In this document: positions 56,104 through 64,000 of the stretch, piece after piece
Numbering within the stretch: the stretch's first letter is position 1
How the letters are laid out: each line of letters begins with the position of its first letter
NCBI GenBank assembly: GCA_036339585.1
Contig: JAYZAS010000001.1
Span: 124,001-188,000, forward strand
Direction of reading: 5' to 3'
Origin: Pseudomonadota bacterium
GTDB taxonomy: Bacteria > Pseudomonadota > Alphaproteobacteria > UBA8366
DNA: 64,000 nt
Notes under the pieces: model-generated
Database searches by the model: none
Told to the model about the DNA's origin: nothing
What the model saw: only the letters and a program-made list of their open reading frames with translations
Translations under genes and position numbers: made by a program

Positions 56104-57111
56104 ATGGTAGTGAAAGTAGCAATAAATGGATTTGGCCGCATTGGCCGTCTGGTTTTGCGTGCTGCTTATGAAGCGGATCGCAATGATATAGAATTTGTAG
56201 GAATAAATGATCTGGGTTCGGTCAAAGCCAACGCTCATTTGCTCAAATATGACACGGTGCACGGTATCTTCCCCGGAGACATTACTACAGGAGATGATTG
56301 GATTGATTTAGGTAAAGGCAAGATCAAGGTCACAGCTGAACGTGACCCTAAAAAACTGCCTTGGGGAGAATTGGGTGTTGATGTAGCCCTTGAATGTACC
56401 GGTATTTTTGTCAGCAAAGAAGATGCATCAATGCACATAGAAGCTGGTGCCAAAAAAGTCCTCATATCCGCACCAGCGAGCGGCGTTGATCTGACGTTGG
56501 TGTATGGAGTAAATAATGATCAGCTTTCTGCTGAACATAGCGTGATTTCAAATGCTTCATGTACTACTAACTGCCTAGCACCTGTTGCCTACGTTCTGAA
56601 TAATGCAATTGGCATTGAACAGGGTTATATGACAACTATTCATTCGTTTACCGGGGATCAGCGGACTGTTGACACACTACACAGTGACCTCCGCCGGGCA
56701 CGTTCCGCCTCAGAGGCCATGATCCCAACTTCAACGGGTGCAGCAAAAGCCGTCGGATTGGTGTTGCCCGAACTGGACGGGAAACTTGATGGAACGGCCA
56801 TACGTGTCCCAACTCCGAACGTTTCACTAATTGATTTCAAATTCAACGCAAGCCGCACTACAACTGTTGAAGAAATTAACGATGCCATTGTAAAAGAAGC
56901 AAATGGCAAGCTTAAAGGCGTTCTGGCAACTAACGAAGCGCCTCTAGTCTCGGTTGATTTCAACCATAATCCCGCAAGTTCAGTGTTTGATTTAACACAA
57001 ACCCAAGTTATTGAGGGATCTTTGGTCAGAGTTTTATCGTGGTATGATAACGAGTGGGGTTTCTCAAACCGTATGTCTGATACAGCAGTTGCACTGGGGT
57101 CATTAGACTGA
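56104..57111 (+). CDS. gap: Glyceraldehyde-3-phosphate dehydrogenase, type I
   Basis: A 335-residue enzyme with the NAD-binding loop [16 protein letters not shown] at the N-terminus. The active-site [17 protein letters not shown] contains catalytic Cys near residue 153. The substrate-loop region [36 protein letters not shown] and the C-terminal [15 protein letters not shown] are standard. The start follows GGGGGAGTTCCT. In most relatives pgk comes next, but here a small ORF and then fba follow. Confidence 0.97.
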   Translation: MVVKVAINGFGRIGRLVLRAAYEADRNDIEFVGINDLGSVKANAHLLKYDTVHGIFPGDITTGDDWIDLGKGKIKVTAERDPKKLPWGELGVDVALECTGIFVSKEDASMHIEAGAKKVLISAPASGVDLTLVYGVNNDQLSAEHSVISNASCTTNCLAPVAYVLNNAIGIEQGYMTTIHSFTGDQRTVDTLHSDLRRARSASEAMIPTSTGAAKAVGLVLPELDGKLDGTAIRVPTPNVSLIDFKFNASRTTTVEEINDAIVKEANGKLKGVLATNEAPLVSVDFNHNPASSVFDLTQTQVIEGSLVRVLSWYDNEWGFSNRMSDTAVALGSLD

Positions 57112-57530
57112 GCGGACTTCATAAAGCCGTAACTATTCATAGCCTGGCACATGTGAGGCTGGCATTGAGTGTAGCATCAGCTATTCCAAGACCAATTTTA
57201 TTATTGAGTGCGCTTGGTGCGGCCGGAACAGTTGGCCCAGGTTGGTTCCAAGCTGTTATAAGAAAGGGTAAGAGCGAATTTCCGGATGTGATCGTGAAGG
57301 CAATGCTCGATTGCGGAGACAGCCCCGGGCACGCTCTAGCAGCTTTGCGGCAGGGAGTTGATTATATTCGCTTTGATGGTATTAGTGCCGATAAAGTTGC
57401 AGATATCGCCCTTCAAACTGATTCCAAGCTTATTCGCACCCGCCCCGAATCACTCGACTTCTATCACTTAGAGTTAACCGGCCAAAAAATTGACACGGCG
57501 TGTCGAACATGGCTTTTGGACGCGAATTGA
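57108..57530 (+). CDS. Conserved alphaproteobacterial protein of unknown function between gap and fba
   Basis: The open frame reads [24 protein letters not shown], then [20 protein letters not shown] and [41 protein letters not shown] recall similar hypothetical proteins beside pgk and fba in Rhodospirillales, with the same TIHSLAH, GPGWF and LDCGD motifs, and the pattern resembles half of a beta/alpha barrel. The first standard start is the GTG at 57153, but this would cut off the conserved VTIHSLAH part. An in-frame CTG at 57108 overlaps the gap stop as CTGA and would keep it, so I give that as the likely start. Function is unknown; glycolytic context only. Confidence 0.7.
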   Translation: MSGLHKAVTIHSLAHVRLALSVASAIPRPILLLSALGAAGTVGPGWFQAVIRKGKSEFPDVIVKAMLDCGDSPGHALAALRQGVDYIRFDGISADKVADIALQTDSKLIRTRPESLDFYHLELTGQKIDTACRTWLLDAN

Positions 57531-57620
57531 ATACCTTAGCAAGGATTACTCTGACAAGTTGAAAATACTCTCTGGCTCTTGTATTGCTCAATCAGAAAAT
57601 TGAATCATAATCGATAGGGA

Positions 57621-58547
57621 ATGAGCATGAAAGTTACTCAACGTGTCAAAAAAATACTGGCCAATTATGAAAGCGATTGCGCCGGAACGAAAGCCAACCT
57701 AGCGCGTATTCTCATGCATGGACGTCTTGGAGGAACCGGCAAATTACTCATTTTGCCCGTCGATCAGGGGTTTGAGCATGGCCCTGCTCGAAGCTTTGAA
57801 AAGAATCCGCCGGCATACGACCCTCATTATCATTTTCAATTGGCCGTAGATGCCGGGCTTTCGGCATATGCCGCGCCACTCGGAATGATAGAAGCAGGAG
57901 CTGACAGCTTTGCTGGTGCAATTCCAACTATTTTGAAACTCAATAGCTCAAACAGTCACGCCACGTCTAAGGACCAAGCCGTTTATGGCAGTGTAAATGA
58001 TGCCTTAAGACTTGGCTGTTCCGCTATCGGTTTTACTATTTATCCAGGTTCAGATGACCAATTCGAATTAATGGAAGAATTTCGGGAGCTTGCAGAGGAG
58101 GCTAAGGCGGTTGGCCTTGCTTGTGTATTGTGGTCGTATCCGCGAGGTGGAGATCTTACGCGCGAGGGAGAAACAGCCATAGATGTTTGTGCGTACGCTG
58201 CACATCTAGCTGCCGAATTGGGCGCACACGTGATAAAAGTGAAACCACCTACTGGTGTGCTTTTTCAAGCAGAAGCTAAGAAAGTATACGAAGACAACGG
58301 AGTGGACATCTCAACGTTGGCTTTGCGCATAGCGCATGTAATTAAAGCGACTTTCAATGGCCGGAGGATAGTAGTCTTTTCAGGAGGTGAGGCTAAAGAT
58401 TTGGATGGCGTTCTCAAAGAAATACGCGAGGTGCGAGATGGAGGTGGTTCAGGCTCAATAATAGGGCGCAATACATTCCAACGCCCGAGAGGAGAGGCTT
58501 TGGAAATGCTGAGCACCATAATTAAAATTTATCAAGGGAAAGCCTAA
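57621..58547 (+). CDS. fba: Class I fructose-bisphosphate aldolase
   Basis: A 308-residue aldolase of the class I (DhnA/FbaB) family, which forms a Schiff base with the substrate rather than using zinc. Visible motifs are LLILPVDQGFEHGPARSFEKNP near residues 47-68, where the DQG-x-EHG is typical, LWSYPRGGD near 172, and ELGAHVIKVKPPTG near 205-218, which carries the Schiff-base Lys. IVVFSGGEAKDLDGVLKEI then fits the phosphate-binding region. Two in-frame ATGs lie 6 nt apart. No terminator follows within the 130 bp gap. Confidence 0.94.
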   Translation: MSMKVTQRVKKILANYESDCAGTKANLARILMHGRLGGTGKLLILPVDQGFEHGPARSFEKNPPAYDPHYHFQLAVDAGLSAYAAPLGMIEAGADSFAGAIPTILKLNSSNSHATSKDQAVYGSVNDALRLGCSAIGFTIYPGSDDQFELMEEFRELAEEAKAVGLACVLWSYPRGGDLTREGETAIDVCAYAAHLAAELGAHVIKVKPPTGVLFQAEAKKVYEDNGVDISTLALRIAHVIKATFNGRRIVVFSGGEAKDLDGVLKEIREVRDGGGSGSIIGRNTFQRPRGEALEMLSTIIKIYQGKA

Positions 58548-58680
58548 TATTCCTTGCTCAGCTTTGCTTATCTTTCAAAACGTCAGCTTCCGACAATGTC
58601 TGCTATCTTGCCTTAAACAACGTATAGTAGGATATTGAGCTAGTACAATTGATTTCTTTGGCTTGATTGGGAGGAGCCTA

Positions 58681-59538
58681 GTGGCATACGAGACAATTTC
58701 AATTGAACCCATCGCAGGATCATGCGGGGCAGAAGTTTCGGGCGTTAATCTTGCAAAACCTATGAACCGCAAAACATTCACCGAGATTTATGAGGCCTGG
58801 TTGAAATATCAAGTGCTGTTTTTTCGAGATCAGAAAATCACTTCGGACCAATTTTTAAAATTTGCAAAAAAATGGGGCGGCATTCATGTCCATCCTTTTG
58901 TGAGAGGACTTCGCCGATATCCTGAAATACTTGAAGTTAAGAAAACTGAGACTGATACCTATACATTCGGTAATCGTTGGCACACTGACCAGATGTTTGC
59001 ACCGCGGCCAGCAAAAGCAACCCTATTGTATGCAAAAGAAACCCCGACAGTCGGAGGGGACACTCTGTACGCAAATATGTATGACGCATACGAAGCCCTA
59101 TCCCCGGGCATGAAAAAAATGCTTGAGCCAATTAGAACGTTTAATGTTGGTGACGGGAACAAACGCAGTGCCAAATATGGGAACCGTGAAAACCGTTACA
59201 AAGGCGCGAGTGCTAAACCAAAGGTGCCCCCAAAGGGGGTTAAAACAAACTCCCAACATCCTCTTGTTCGCACGCACCCAGAGACGGGAAGAAAGGCGCT
59301 TTATATAGGTGTGCATACGCAGGAATTGGTTGGGTTTTCTGGAGAGGAAGGAAATTTTTTAATTGACATGCTACGTAAGCACTGCACGAAAGAAGAGTTT
59401 ATTGCGCGTTTTAAGTGGCAAAAAGATTCAATTGCAATCTGGGATAATCGTTGTCTACAACACTACGCCGTCTCGGATTATCCGGGTCAAAGGCGTCGCA
59501 TGCATAGGATAACCATAAAAGGTGACAAACCCCGCTAG
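58681..59538 (+). CDS. TauD/TfdA family dioxygenase, first of a tandem pair
   Basis: The start is taken as the GTG at 58681 after GGGAGGAG; the ORF opens earlier at a TTG. The 286-residue protein has ISIEPIAGSCGAEVSGVNLAKPM, the metal ligands in RWHTDQMF near residue 101, and the GGDTLYANMYDAYEALSPGMK segment. It ends with SIAIWDNRCLQHYAVSDYPGQRRRMHRITIKGDKPR. It is an Fe(II)/2-oxoglutarate dioxygenase. Its closest relative in the window is the next gene, with which it shares the insert rich in Lys, Arg and Asn and the exact C-terminus ITIKGDKPR, so the pair looks like a tandem duplication. Confidence 0.93.
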   Translation: MAYETISIEPIAGSCGAEVSGVNLAKPMNRKTFTEIYEAWLKYQVLFFRDQKITSDQFLKFAKKWGGIHVHPFVRGLRRYPEILEVKKTETDTYTFGNRWHTDQMFAPRPAKATLLYAKETPTVGGDTLYANMYDAYEALSPGMKKMLEPIRTFNVGDGNKRSAKYGNRENRYKGASAKPKVPPKGVKTNSQHPLVRTHPETGRKALYIGVHTQELVGFSGEEGNFLIDMLRKHCTKEEFIARFKWQKDSIAIWDNRCLQHYAVSDYPGQRRRMHRITIKGDKPR

Positions 59539-59555
59539 CAACATTGCGAGATAAT

Positions 59556-60431
59556 ATGATTAAAGAAAGACGCACCGAATATAAAACGCTGGATGTAGCC
59601 CCTTTAGCTGGTGCCATGGGAGGTGAAATTATAGGGGTCGACTTGTCGAGGCCCGTCAAACGTGAAGTGTTCCGCGATATTCATCAAGCTTGGCTCGACC
59701 ATAGCATGATTTTCTTTCGCAATCAGGATTTATCTCCCACTGGTCTGGTGCGATTTGCCAGAAAGTGGGGTGCCATACACACCCACCCATTTATGCCTAC
59801 AATGAGAGGCCATCCTGAAATATTGGAATTGATCAAGAACCCGAGTGATAAACGCAATTTTGGTAATTTATGGCATACTGATCAGAGCTTCGTCGCGAAA
59901 CCAGCCAAAGCAACCATACTACACGCAATAGAAACACCTCCCGTTGGCGGCGATACAATGTATTCTAACATGTATCTGGCGTATGATGCGCTATCTACTG
60001 GGCTGAAGAAATTACTTGCTAATATTAGAGTTGAGAACACTGGTAACCGTAATAGAAGACGTGGCGGACAGGACAAGCGCGATCGATATAAAGGTCATAG
60101 CCATGTTAAACCCGTTAATCCACCACCTGAAATCGATACCAGAAGCCACCACCCCATAATACGCACTCACCCCGAGACCGGCCGCAAAGGGCTTTATATC
60201 AGCTCACACACTGAAGGATTTGCAGATTTCGAATTTGAGGAGTCGTTACCTATAATCGAGTTTTTATTAGAGCATATCAGACGTCCAGAATTTACTGCCC
60301 GTCTCCGCTGGCAGCCCGGTACAGTCGCAGTGTGGGATAATCGTTGTGTAATGCATTACGCAGTTAATGACTATCAAGGCCAGCGCCGTTGCATGCGAAG
60401 GATCACTATCAAAGGTGATAAACCACGGTAA
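59556..60431 (+). CDS. TauD/TfdA family dioxygenase, second of a tandem pair
   Basis: About 291 residues from ATG 59556. It has LDVAPLAGAMGGEIIGVDLSRPV, metal ligands in LWHTDQSF near residue 105, GGDTMYSNMYLAYDALSTGLKK and VAVWDNRCVMHYAVNDYQGQRRCMRRITIKGDKPR. It follows the first copy by 17 bp and is convergent with the DUF2817-like gene. The basic insert NRNRRRGGQDKRDRYKGHSH between the two halves is shared in type with the first copy and may shape a particular acidic substrate's pocket, which I cannot identify. Confidence 0.93.
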   Translation: MIKERRTEYKTLDVAPLAGAMGGEIIGVDLSRPVKREVFRDIHQAWLDHSMIFFRNQDLSPTGLVRFARKWGAIHTHPFMPTMRGHPEILELIKNPSDKRNFGNLWHTDQSFVAKPAKATILHAIETPPVGGDTMYSNMYLAYDALSTGLKKLLANIRVENTGNRNRRRGGQDKRDRYKGHSHVKPVNPPPEIDTRSHHPIIRTHPETGRKGLYISSHTEGFADFEFEESLPIIEFLLEHIRRPEFTARLRWQPGTVAVWDNRCVMHYAVNDYQGQRRCMRRITIKGDKPR

Positions 60432-60443
60432 AAAAGGTTATAA

Positions 60444-61319
60444 TTATGCTAACTCTGCAACAGCCTGCCGTATGACTATATGCGCTTTATCCATAACCTG
60501 CGTTCGCCAATTGGAATCTATAGGGTAGAAGATTCTCCCGGTGTTTGTTCTAAGAAATGCTTGTAGAGAATATGTACCGAACTCCATAACTGCTGCACCT
60601 AATTGAACCGGGGGCAAGTTGGCAATTAGGCTTTGAGCAAATGGCCCGGGGGCCGCAACAGACAACGTGTTATCTAGTTCTGCTCTAGCACCAAACCAAA
60701 GTCTCGCGCACTTGCCTACTGATGTGTCCTTACCAGCACAAGCAATCACATCGCATTCTCCATAAAAACCCGGCCCGGTCCTTACATCGATCACACCTAT
60801 TCGCTTGGCTCGAGAAAGATAACTGCCAATGAGAGTTCTAAGTTTTTTTTCCGGCGAAAGCTCGGCTTTCCGTTGTATAACCTGTTGCGGTTTTCGCAGT
60901 TTTTTACCAGTCCTAACAAATTCTTTATATCGGGTCTCCGCAGCGACTAAAAGAGCATCATTCCAATTGCTTTCAGAATTTGACAGTCTCTTTTTCGGTA
61001 CAAATTTCCAGTTCGGTGCCACACTATGAATGAGTAGAATGGCAACCTTTCGGGGAAGCTCACGCCTAATAGCTCCTGCCAGGACACAACACTGTATTGC
61101 AGAGGCACAAAGGCCCTCACCCTCGCTGGCTCCTGGCGTTAGAACCAACACTGATGGCGCATCCGGAGAACCTATTCTAACAATATCGAGCACATAGCTC
61201 ATGTCTCCTGTGTCGTCCATCGTCCAAATGTCAAGACCATTGGACTCGCATATACTGCGAAACTTTATTATCGCAGCTTCAGCTGTTTGCTCAAAAAAAT
61301 TAGCAACTAATTCAGGCAA
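60444..61319 (-). CDS. DUF2817-like protein with degenerate metal site
   Basis: A 291-residue protein whose layout fits DUF2817 (M14-type zinc carboxypeptidase-like): VLVLTPGASEGEGLCASAIQCCVLAGA, then KVAILLIHSVAPNWKFVPKKRLSNSESNWND, and KRIGVIDVRTGPGFYGECDVIA. In the usual family these read S-G-T-H-G-V-E-G, H-x-x-N-P with L-N-R-N-F, and D-x-H-T-G-L-G. Here the first His is Ser and the third-motif His is Arg, while the Glu of the first motif and one His remain, so the metal site is probably altered or lost. It faces the dioxygenase pair and lies after pyk on the minus strand. Confidence 0.75.
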   Translation of the reverse strand: MPELVANFFEQTAEAAIIKFRSICESNGLDIWTMDDTGDMSYVLDIVRIGSPDAPSVLVLTPGASEGEGLCASAIQCCVLAGAIRRELPRKVAILLIHSVAPNWKFVPKKRLSNSESNWNDALLVAAETRYKEFVRTGKKLRKPQQVIQRKAELSPEKKLRTLIGSYLSRAKRIGVIDVRTGPGFYGECDVIACAGKDTSVGKCARLWFGARAELDNTLSVAAPGPFAQSLIANLPPVQLGAAVMEFGTYSLQAFLRTNTGRIFYPIDSNWRTQVMDKAHIVIRQAVAELA

Positions 61320-61489
61320 AACATGGACCCATCTGTGTCAATCGACAAAATGCTAAATCAAAAACCCAAACTTGAGAGCTAGACAGGCCTGGTGAACAAC
61401 GGTTCGGCAGCAGCCAACCCAAGAGTGAGAGGTTTACTACCCAATTTAGAATAAACATACGCCAGTGATATTCATGTTCCCTAGCATTC

Positions 61490-62926
61490 TTAAATTCTCT
61501 GTCCAGTAAATTGGCCAACACGGGCGATTCTAAGAATGTTGGTTGCTCCCGGCGTTCCAAAAGGAACCCCAGCAGTTATTACAATACGATCTCCTATTTC
61601 AGCAAACCCATCAGAGAGCACTCGATCACTTGCAAACCTAACCATCTCTGAAAAATCACGGGCATCCTTGGTATGTACACTGTGGACACCCCACACTGCA
61701 GATAGCTTCCGTGCCGTCTCGACAGACGGAGTTAATCCTATTACCGGCACATCAGGCCTTTCACGCGCTGCACGGCGTGTCGTCGAACCAGATGTTGTGT
61801 ATGTTACGATTGCCTTTGCAGAAAGGGTTTCCGCAACTTGATTTGCAGCTGCGCTGATGGCATCCGCCGCAGTCGCCTCTGGCACGACCCTATCAGCCTC
61901 GAGATAACGTCGGTATTGAGTGTCATTCTCGGTATGTTCGACGATCCTATTCATCATAGCAACAGACTCAATGGGATACCTGCCGGCTGCTGTCTCTGCC
62001 GAAAGCATCACTCCATCAGCACCGTCATAAACTGCTGTAGCTACATCTGATGCCTCTGCGCGGGTTGGCGTTGGGGCATTTATCATTGATTCTAGCATCT
62101 GTGTTGCAACAATTACAGGCTTGCCCATACGTCGAGATAAAGCAACAATTCGCTTCTGGAGGGCTGGAACCTCTTCAGGGGGCATCTCAACGCCCAAATC
62201 TCCGCGTGCTACCATCACCATATCCGACATTTCAACGAATTCTGTGAGATGTTGTATTGCGGCAGGCTTTTCAAATTTAGTTAATAATGCCGCTCTATTC
62301 TGAATCAGTTTTCTGGCGTCCGCTATATCTTGAGGCCGCTGTACAAATGATAAGGCACAAATATCAACCCCGTTATCAAGGCCGAAATTCATGTCGCGTA
62401 AATCCTTCTCCGTCAATGCTGATAACGGAAGTAATACGCCCGGAACGTTTACTCCCTTGCGATCCGAAAGACTGCCACCGACTATCACTTCAGTGTCGGC
62501 AAAATCCGGCCCACTTTCTTTGACCTTTAAACGAATTTTACCGTCATCAAGAAGAAGCTCCGTTGGCGCATTGAGTGCAGCAAAAATTTCAGCATGTGGA
62601 AGCGTTACCCGTTCCTCACTTCCTTGTTTGTTCTCTAATTCAAGCCGGAAAGCGTCACCTACATTGAGTTCAACGGCGCCCTTTGAGAACTGACCTATGC
62701 GCAGTTTTGGACCCTGCAGATCCATCATTATTGCAATAGGGCGGCCAGTTTCCTTCTCAATATCCCGGATGATTTCAATATTTGATTGCTTGTCCGCATG
62801 CGTCCCATGGCTGAAGTTTAGGCGAAATACATCAACTCCAGCCTGAAACAAGGCCCGAATAATCTCGGGCCTCTCAGAGGCTGGGCCAAGTGTGGCAACG
62901 ATTTTTGTAAGGTGTTTGCGACGCAT
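61490..62926 (-). CDS. pyk: Pyruvate kinase
   Basis: The start MRRKHLTKIVATLGPASERPE at 62926 gives a normal 478 residues; the longer frame to 63031 has no family similarity. Motifs include DVFRLNFSHGTHADK near residue 30, IMMDLQGPKLRIG, the active-site MVARGDLGVEMPPEEVPALQKRIV near 238-261 and KPVIVATQMLESMINAPTPTRAEASDVATAVYDGADGVMLSAETAAGRYP. It forms pyruvate and ATP from phosphoenolpyruvate. The C-terminal VIVTAGVP-like segment RIVITAGVPFGTPGATN is also present. Confidence 0.97.
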   Translation of the reverse strand: MRRKHLTKIVATLGPASERPEIIRALFQAGVDVFRLNFSHGTHADKQSNIEIIRDIEKETGRPIAIMMDLQGPKLRIGQFSKGAVELNVGDAFRLELENKQGSEERVTLPHAEIFAALNAPTELLLDDGKIRLKVKESGPDFADTEVIVGGSLSDRKGVNVPGVLLPLSALTEKDLRDMNFGLDNGVDICALSFVQRPQDIADARKLIQNRAALLTKFEKPAAIQHLTEFVEMSDMVMVARGDLGVEMPPEEVPALQKRIVALSRRMGKPVIVATQMLESMINAPTPTRAEASDVATAVYDGADGVMLSAETAAGRYPIESVAMMNRIVEHTENDTQYRRYLEADRVVPEATAADAISAAANQVAETLSAKAIVTYTTSGSTTRRAARERPDVPVIGLTPSVETARKLSAVWGVHSVHTKDARDFSEMVRFASDRVLSDGFAEIGDRIVITAGVPFGTPGATNILRIARVGQFTGQRI

Positions 62927-63234
62927 GGTTAGACAGTAGTGGAACTTACATTCGAAATCAGCATTCAAATACATTTTTGGGCATTTTTTTTTATTATAAA
63001 CTCGGCATGACTCAGGGTTCATAAGACACAAAATAAAAATTGGTCGGTTTAGGTAAAATTTATGTTAATTCGTAGCGGTTCTTGCGGACCATTTTATGAG
63101 TGCTTAAATGCAGGCCGTTGGTGTAAATGCTACGTTATGAATGGGTAATGCACGTATTATGCAAACATTAAAATGAGAGATTCTGTATTTAAGTTGGTGC
63201 ATCGGATGGTATGGTTATAAAAATGGAGGCAATT

Positions 63235-63528
63235 ATGGATGACAACACTGTTGTTGAGCTTGAAGCTGCTGCTTTCCGCAGACTGGTGAAACATTTGCAA
63301 GAGAGAACCGACGTACAAAATATCGATCTAATGAATTTGGCAGGGTTTTGTCGTAACTGTATGTCCAAATGGTATCTTGCCTCTGCGAAAAAAAAGGGGC
63401 TTCAGATGGACTACGAAGGTGCGCGAGAAATTGTGTACGGCATGCCGTATGACGAATGGCGTACCAAATATCAACTAGAGGCAACGCCGGAACAAATTGA
63501 GAAATATAAGGAAACCCAAAATTCCTAA
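63235..63528 (+). CDS. DUF1244 family protein
   Basis: A 97-residue protein (from ATG 63235, which follows GGAGGC; two earlier in-frame ATGs exist). It matches DUF1244, an alphaproteobacterial and gammaproteobacterial family of unknown function: AAAFRRLVKHLQERTDVQNIDLMNLAGFCRNCMSKWYLASAKKKG and EIVYGMPYDEWRTKYQ. The two Cys residues of CRNC could bind metal. In many alphaproteobacteria it sits near pyk and DUF2312, as here. Confidence 0.9.
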   Translation: MDDNTVVELEAAAFRRLVKHLQERTDVQNIDLMNLAGFCRNCMSKWYLASAKKKGLQMDYEGAREIVYGMPYDEWRTKYQLEATPEQIEKYKETQNS

Positions 63529-63599
63529 GCTGTTCCTTTTCAAAAGCCAGGGAATAAGATAAGCGTATTTGTTAATTGTATTTTTTGAGGGTTTTTGAA

Positions 63600-63923
63600 A
63601 TGGCAGATGTCGGTGGAGTTGCAGGTGATCGTTTGAGAGCTTTTATTGAGCGCATCGAACGGTTGGAAGAGGAGCGGATAGCACTCGGTGATGATTTACG
63701 AGAGGTGTATGCTGAGGCCAAGGCCACAGGCTTTGATCCAAAGATAATGCGTCAGATAGTGCGTTTACGCAAAATGGAATCGTCAGACCGTGAAGAACAG
63801 GAATATCTTTTAGATACCTACAAAGCGGCGCTCGGAATGATAGCTCTGCCTTTGGGATCAGACAAATCGGTGGTACCCGCATCCCAGCTAATATCTGAGG
63901 CGAGGACATCTCCAGAAGCTTGA
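63600..63923 (+). CDS. DUF2312 family nucleoid-associated protein (GapR-like)
   Basis: About 107 residues from the ATG at 63600 (MADVGGVAGDRLRAFIERIERLEEERIALGDDLREVYAEAKATGFDPKIMRQIVRLRKMESSDREEQEYLLDTYKAALGM reads as the whole conserved core). GapR of Caulobacter is a DUF2312 protein that clamps overtwisted, AT-rich DNA and supports topoisomerases. The basic central helix KIMRQIVRLRK and the long N-terminal coiled coil match. The C-terminal extension after the core (PLGSDKSVVPASQLISEARTSPEA) is low in conservation. Confidence 0.9.
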   Translation: MADVGGVAGDRLRAFIERIERLEEERIALGDDLREVYAEAKATGFDPKIMRQIVRLRKMESSDREEQEYLLDTYKAALGMIALPLGSDKSVVPASQLISEARTSPEA

Positions 63924-64000
63924 TAAACACCTGACAAAAGCAAGACTACAATTATTTATTTAAATAAAAAATAGTCGTCACCCTCAATTCCATTGTTCGG

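Noticed and set aside
61312-61560. An 82-codon ORF on the minus strand overlapping the end of pyk.
   Set aside because: It overlaps the conserved pyk C-terminus in another frame, has no recognisable domain and no ribosome binding site.
1-64000. CRISPR arrays, insertion sequences, prophage and tRNA or rRNA genes.
   Set aside because: I looked for spaced direct repeats, transposase motifs and cloverleaf-like sequences in the gaps and saw none, although this was done by eye only.

Overview
The window reads as a piece of an alphaproteobacterial chromosome of moderate GC, probably a marine or soil heterotroph related to the Rhodospirillales. The evidence is gene order: ruvC-ruvA-ruvB-ybgC-tolQ-tolR-tolA-tolB-pal-cpoB-tilS-ftsH-glmM in one block, a 6S RNA between zapA and the 5-formyltetrahydrofolate cyclo-ligase gene, tkt-gap-fba, and pyk next to DUF1244 and GapR (DUF2312). 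No rRNA, tRNA, CRISPR array, prophage or insertion sequence was seen.

Positions 1-28830 are an accessory catabolic region. On the minus strand lie a molybdenum-hydroxylase-type operon (CoxG, CoxM and CoxS-like subunits plus a crotonase cut by the window edge), a large alpha/beta hydrolase and, at 4857-8333, the most interesting locus. There, what would be called as four ORFs is better read as two tandem paralogous selenoproteins of the UGSC family. Each has one in-frame UGA inside a conserved U-G-x-C-x3-C-G-R motif, and both UGAs are followed at identical spacing by the same hairpin, a candidate bacterial SECIS. Further on are short-chain dehydrogenase-like proteins, TauD-type dioxygenases, a GST, an N-carbamoyl amino acid hydrolase-like enzyme, a CaiB-type CoA-transferase, an MmgE/PrpD protein, an MlaC-like protein followed by a Sel1-repeat protein, an EmrA/EmrB-type efflux operon with two EmrB paralogues, two FAS1/MaoC-like hydratases, a ketopantoate-reductase-like protein, a quinone oxidoreductase broken by two homopolymer frameshifts, and an MFS transporter. 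Many of these act on CoA thioesters or small organic acids, so the region looks built for using diverse organic substrates.

Positions 28831-37681 hold nrdA-nrdB behind a pair of candidate NrdR boxes 31 bp apart and ahead of a strong terminator, a fused metallophosphoesterase-HAD phosphatase, a methyltransferase, a CysQ-type nucleotidase, an Ada-like DNA repair methyltransferase and ThiD.

Positions 37681-53737 are a nearly unbroken minus-strand housekeeping block: peptidoglycan precursor synthesis (GlmM), FtsH, TilS, the complete Tol-Pal envelope system, RuvABC, YebC, a YmdB-like phosphodiesterase, 5-FTHF cyclo-ligase, 6S RNA, ZapA and a small coiled-coil protein. Positions 53979-64000 carry central carbon metabolism (transketolase, GAPDH, class I aldolase, pyruvate kinase), two tandem TauD-type dioxygenases, a degenerate DUF2817 protein, DUF1244 and GapR.
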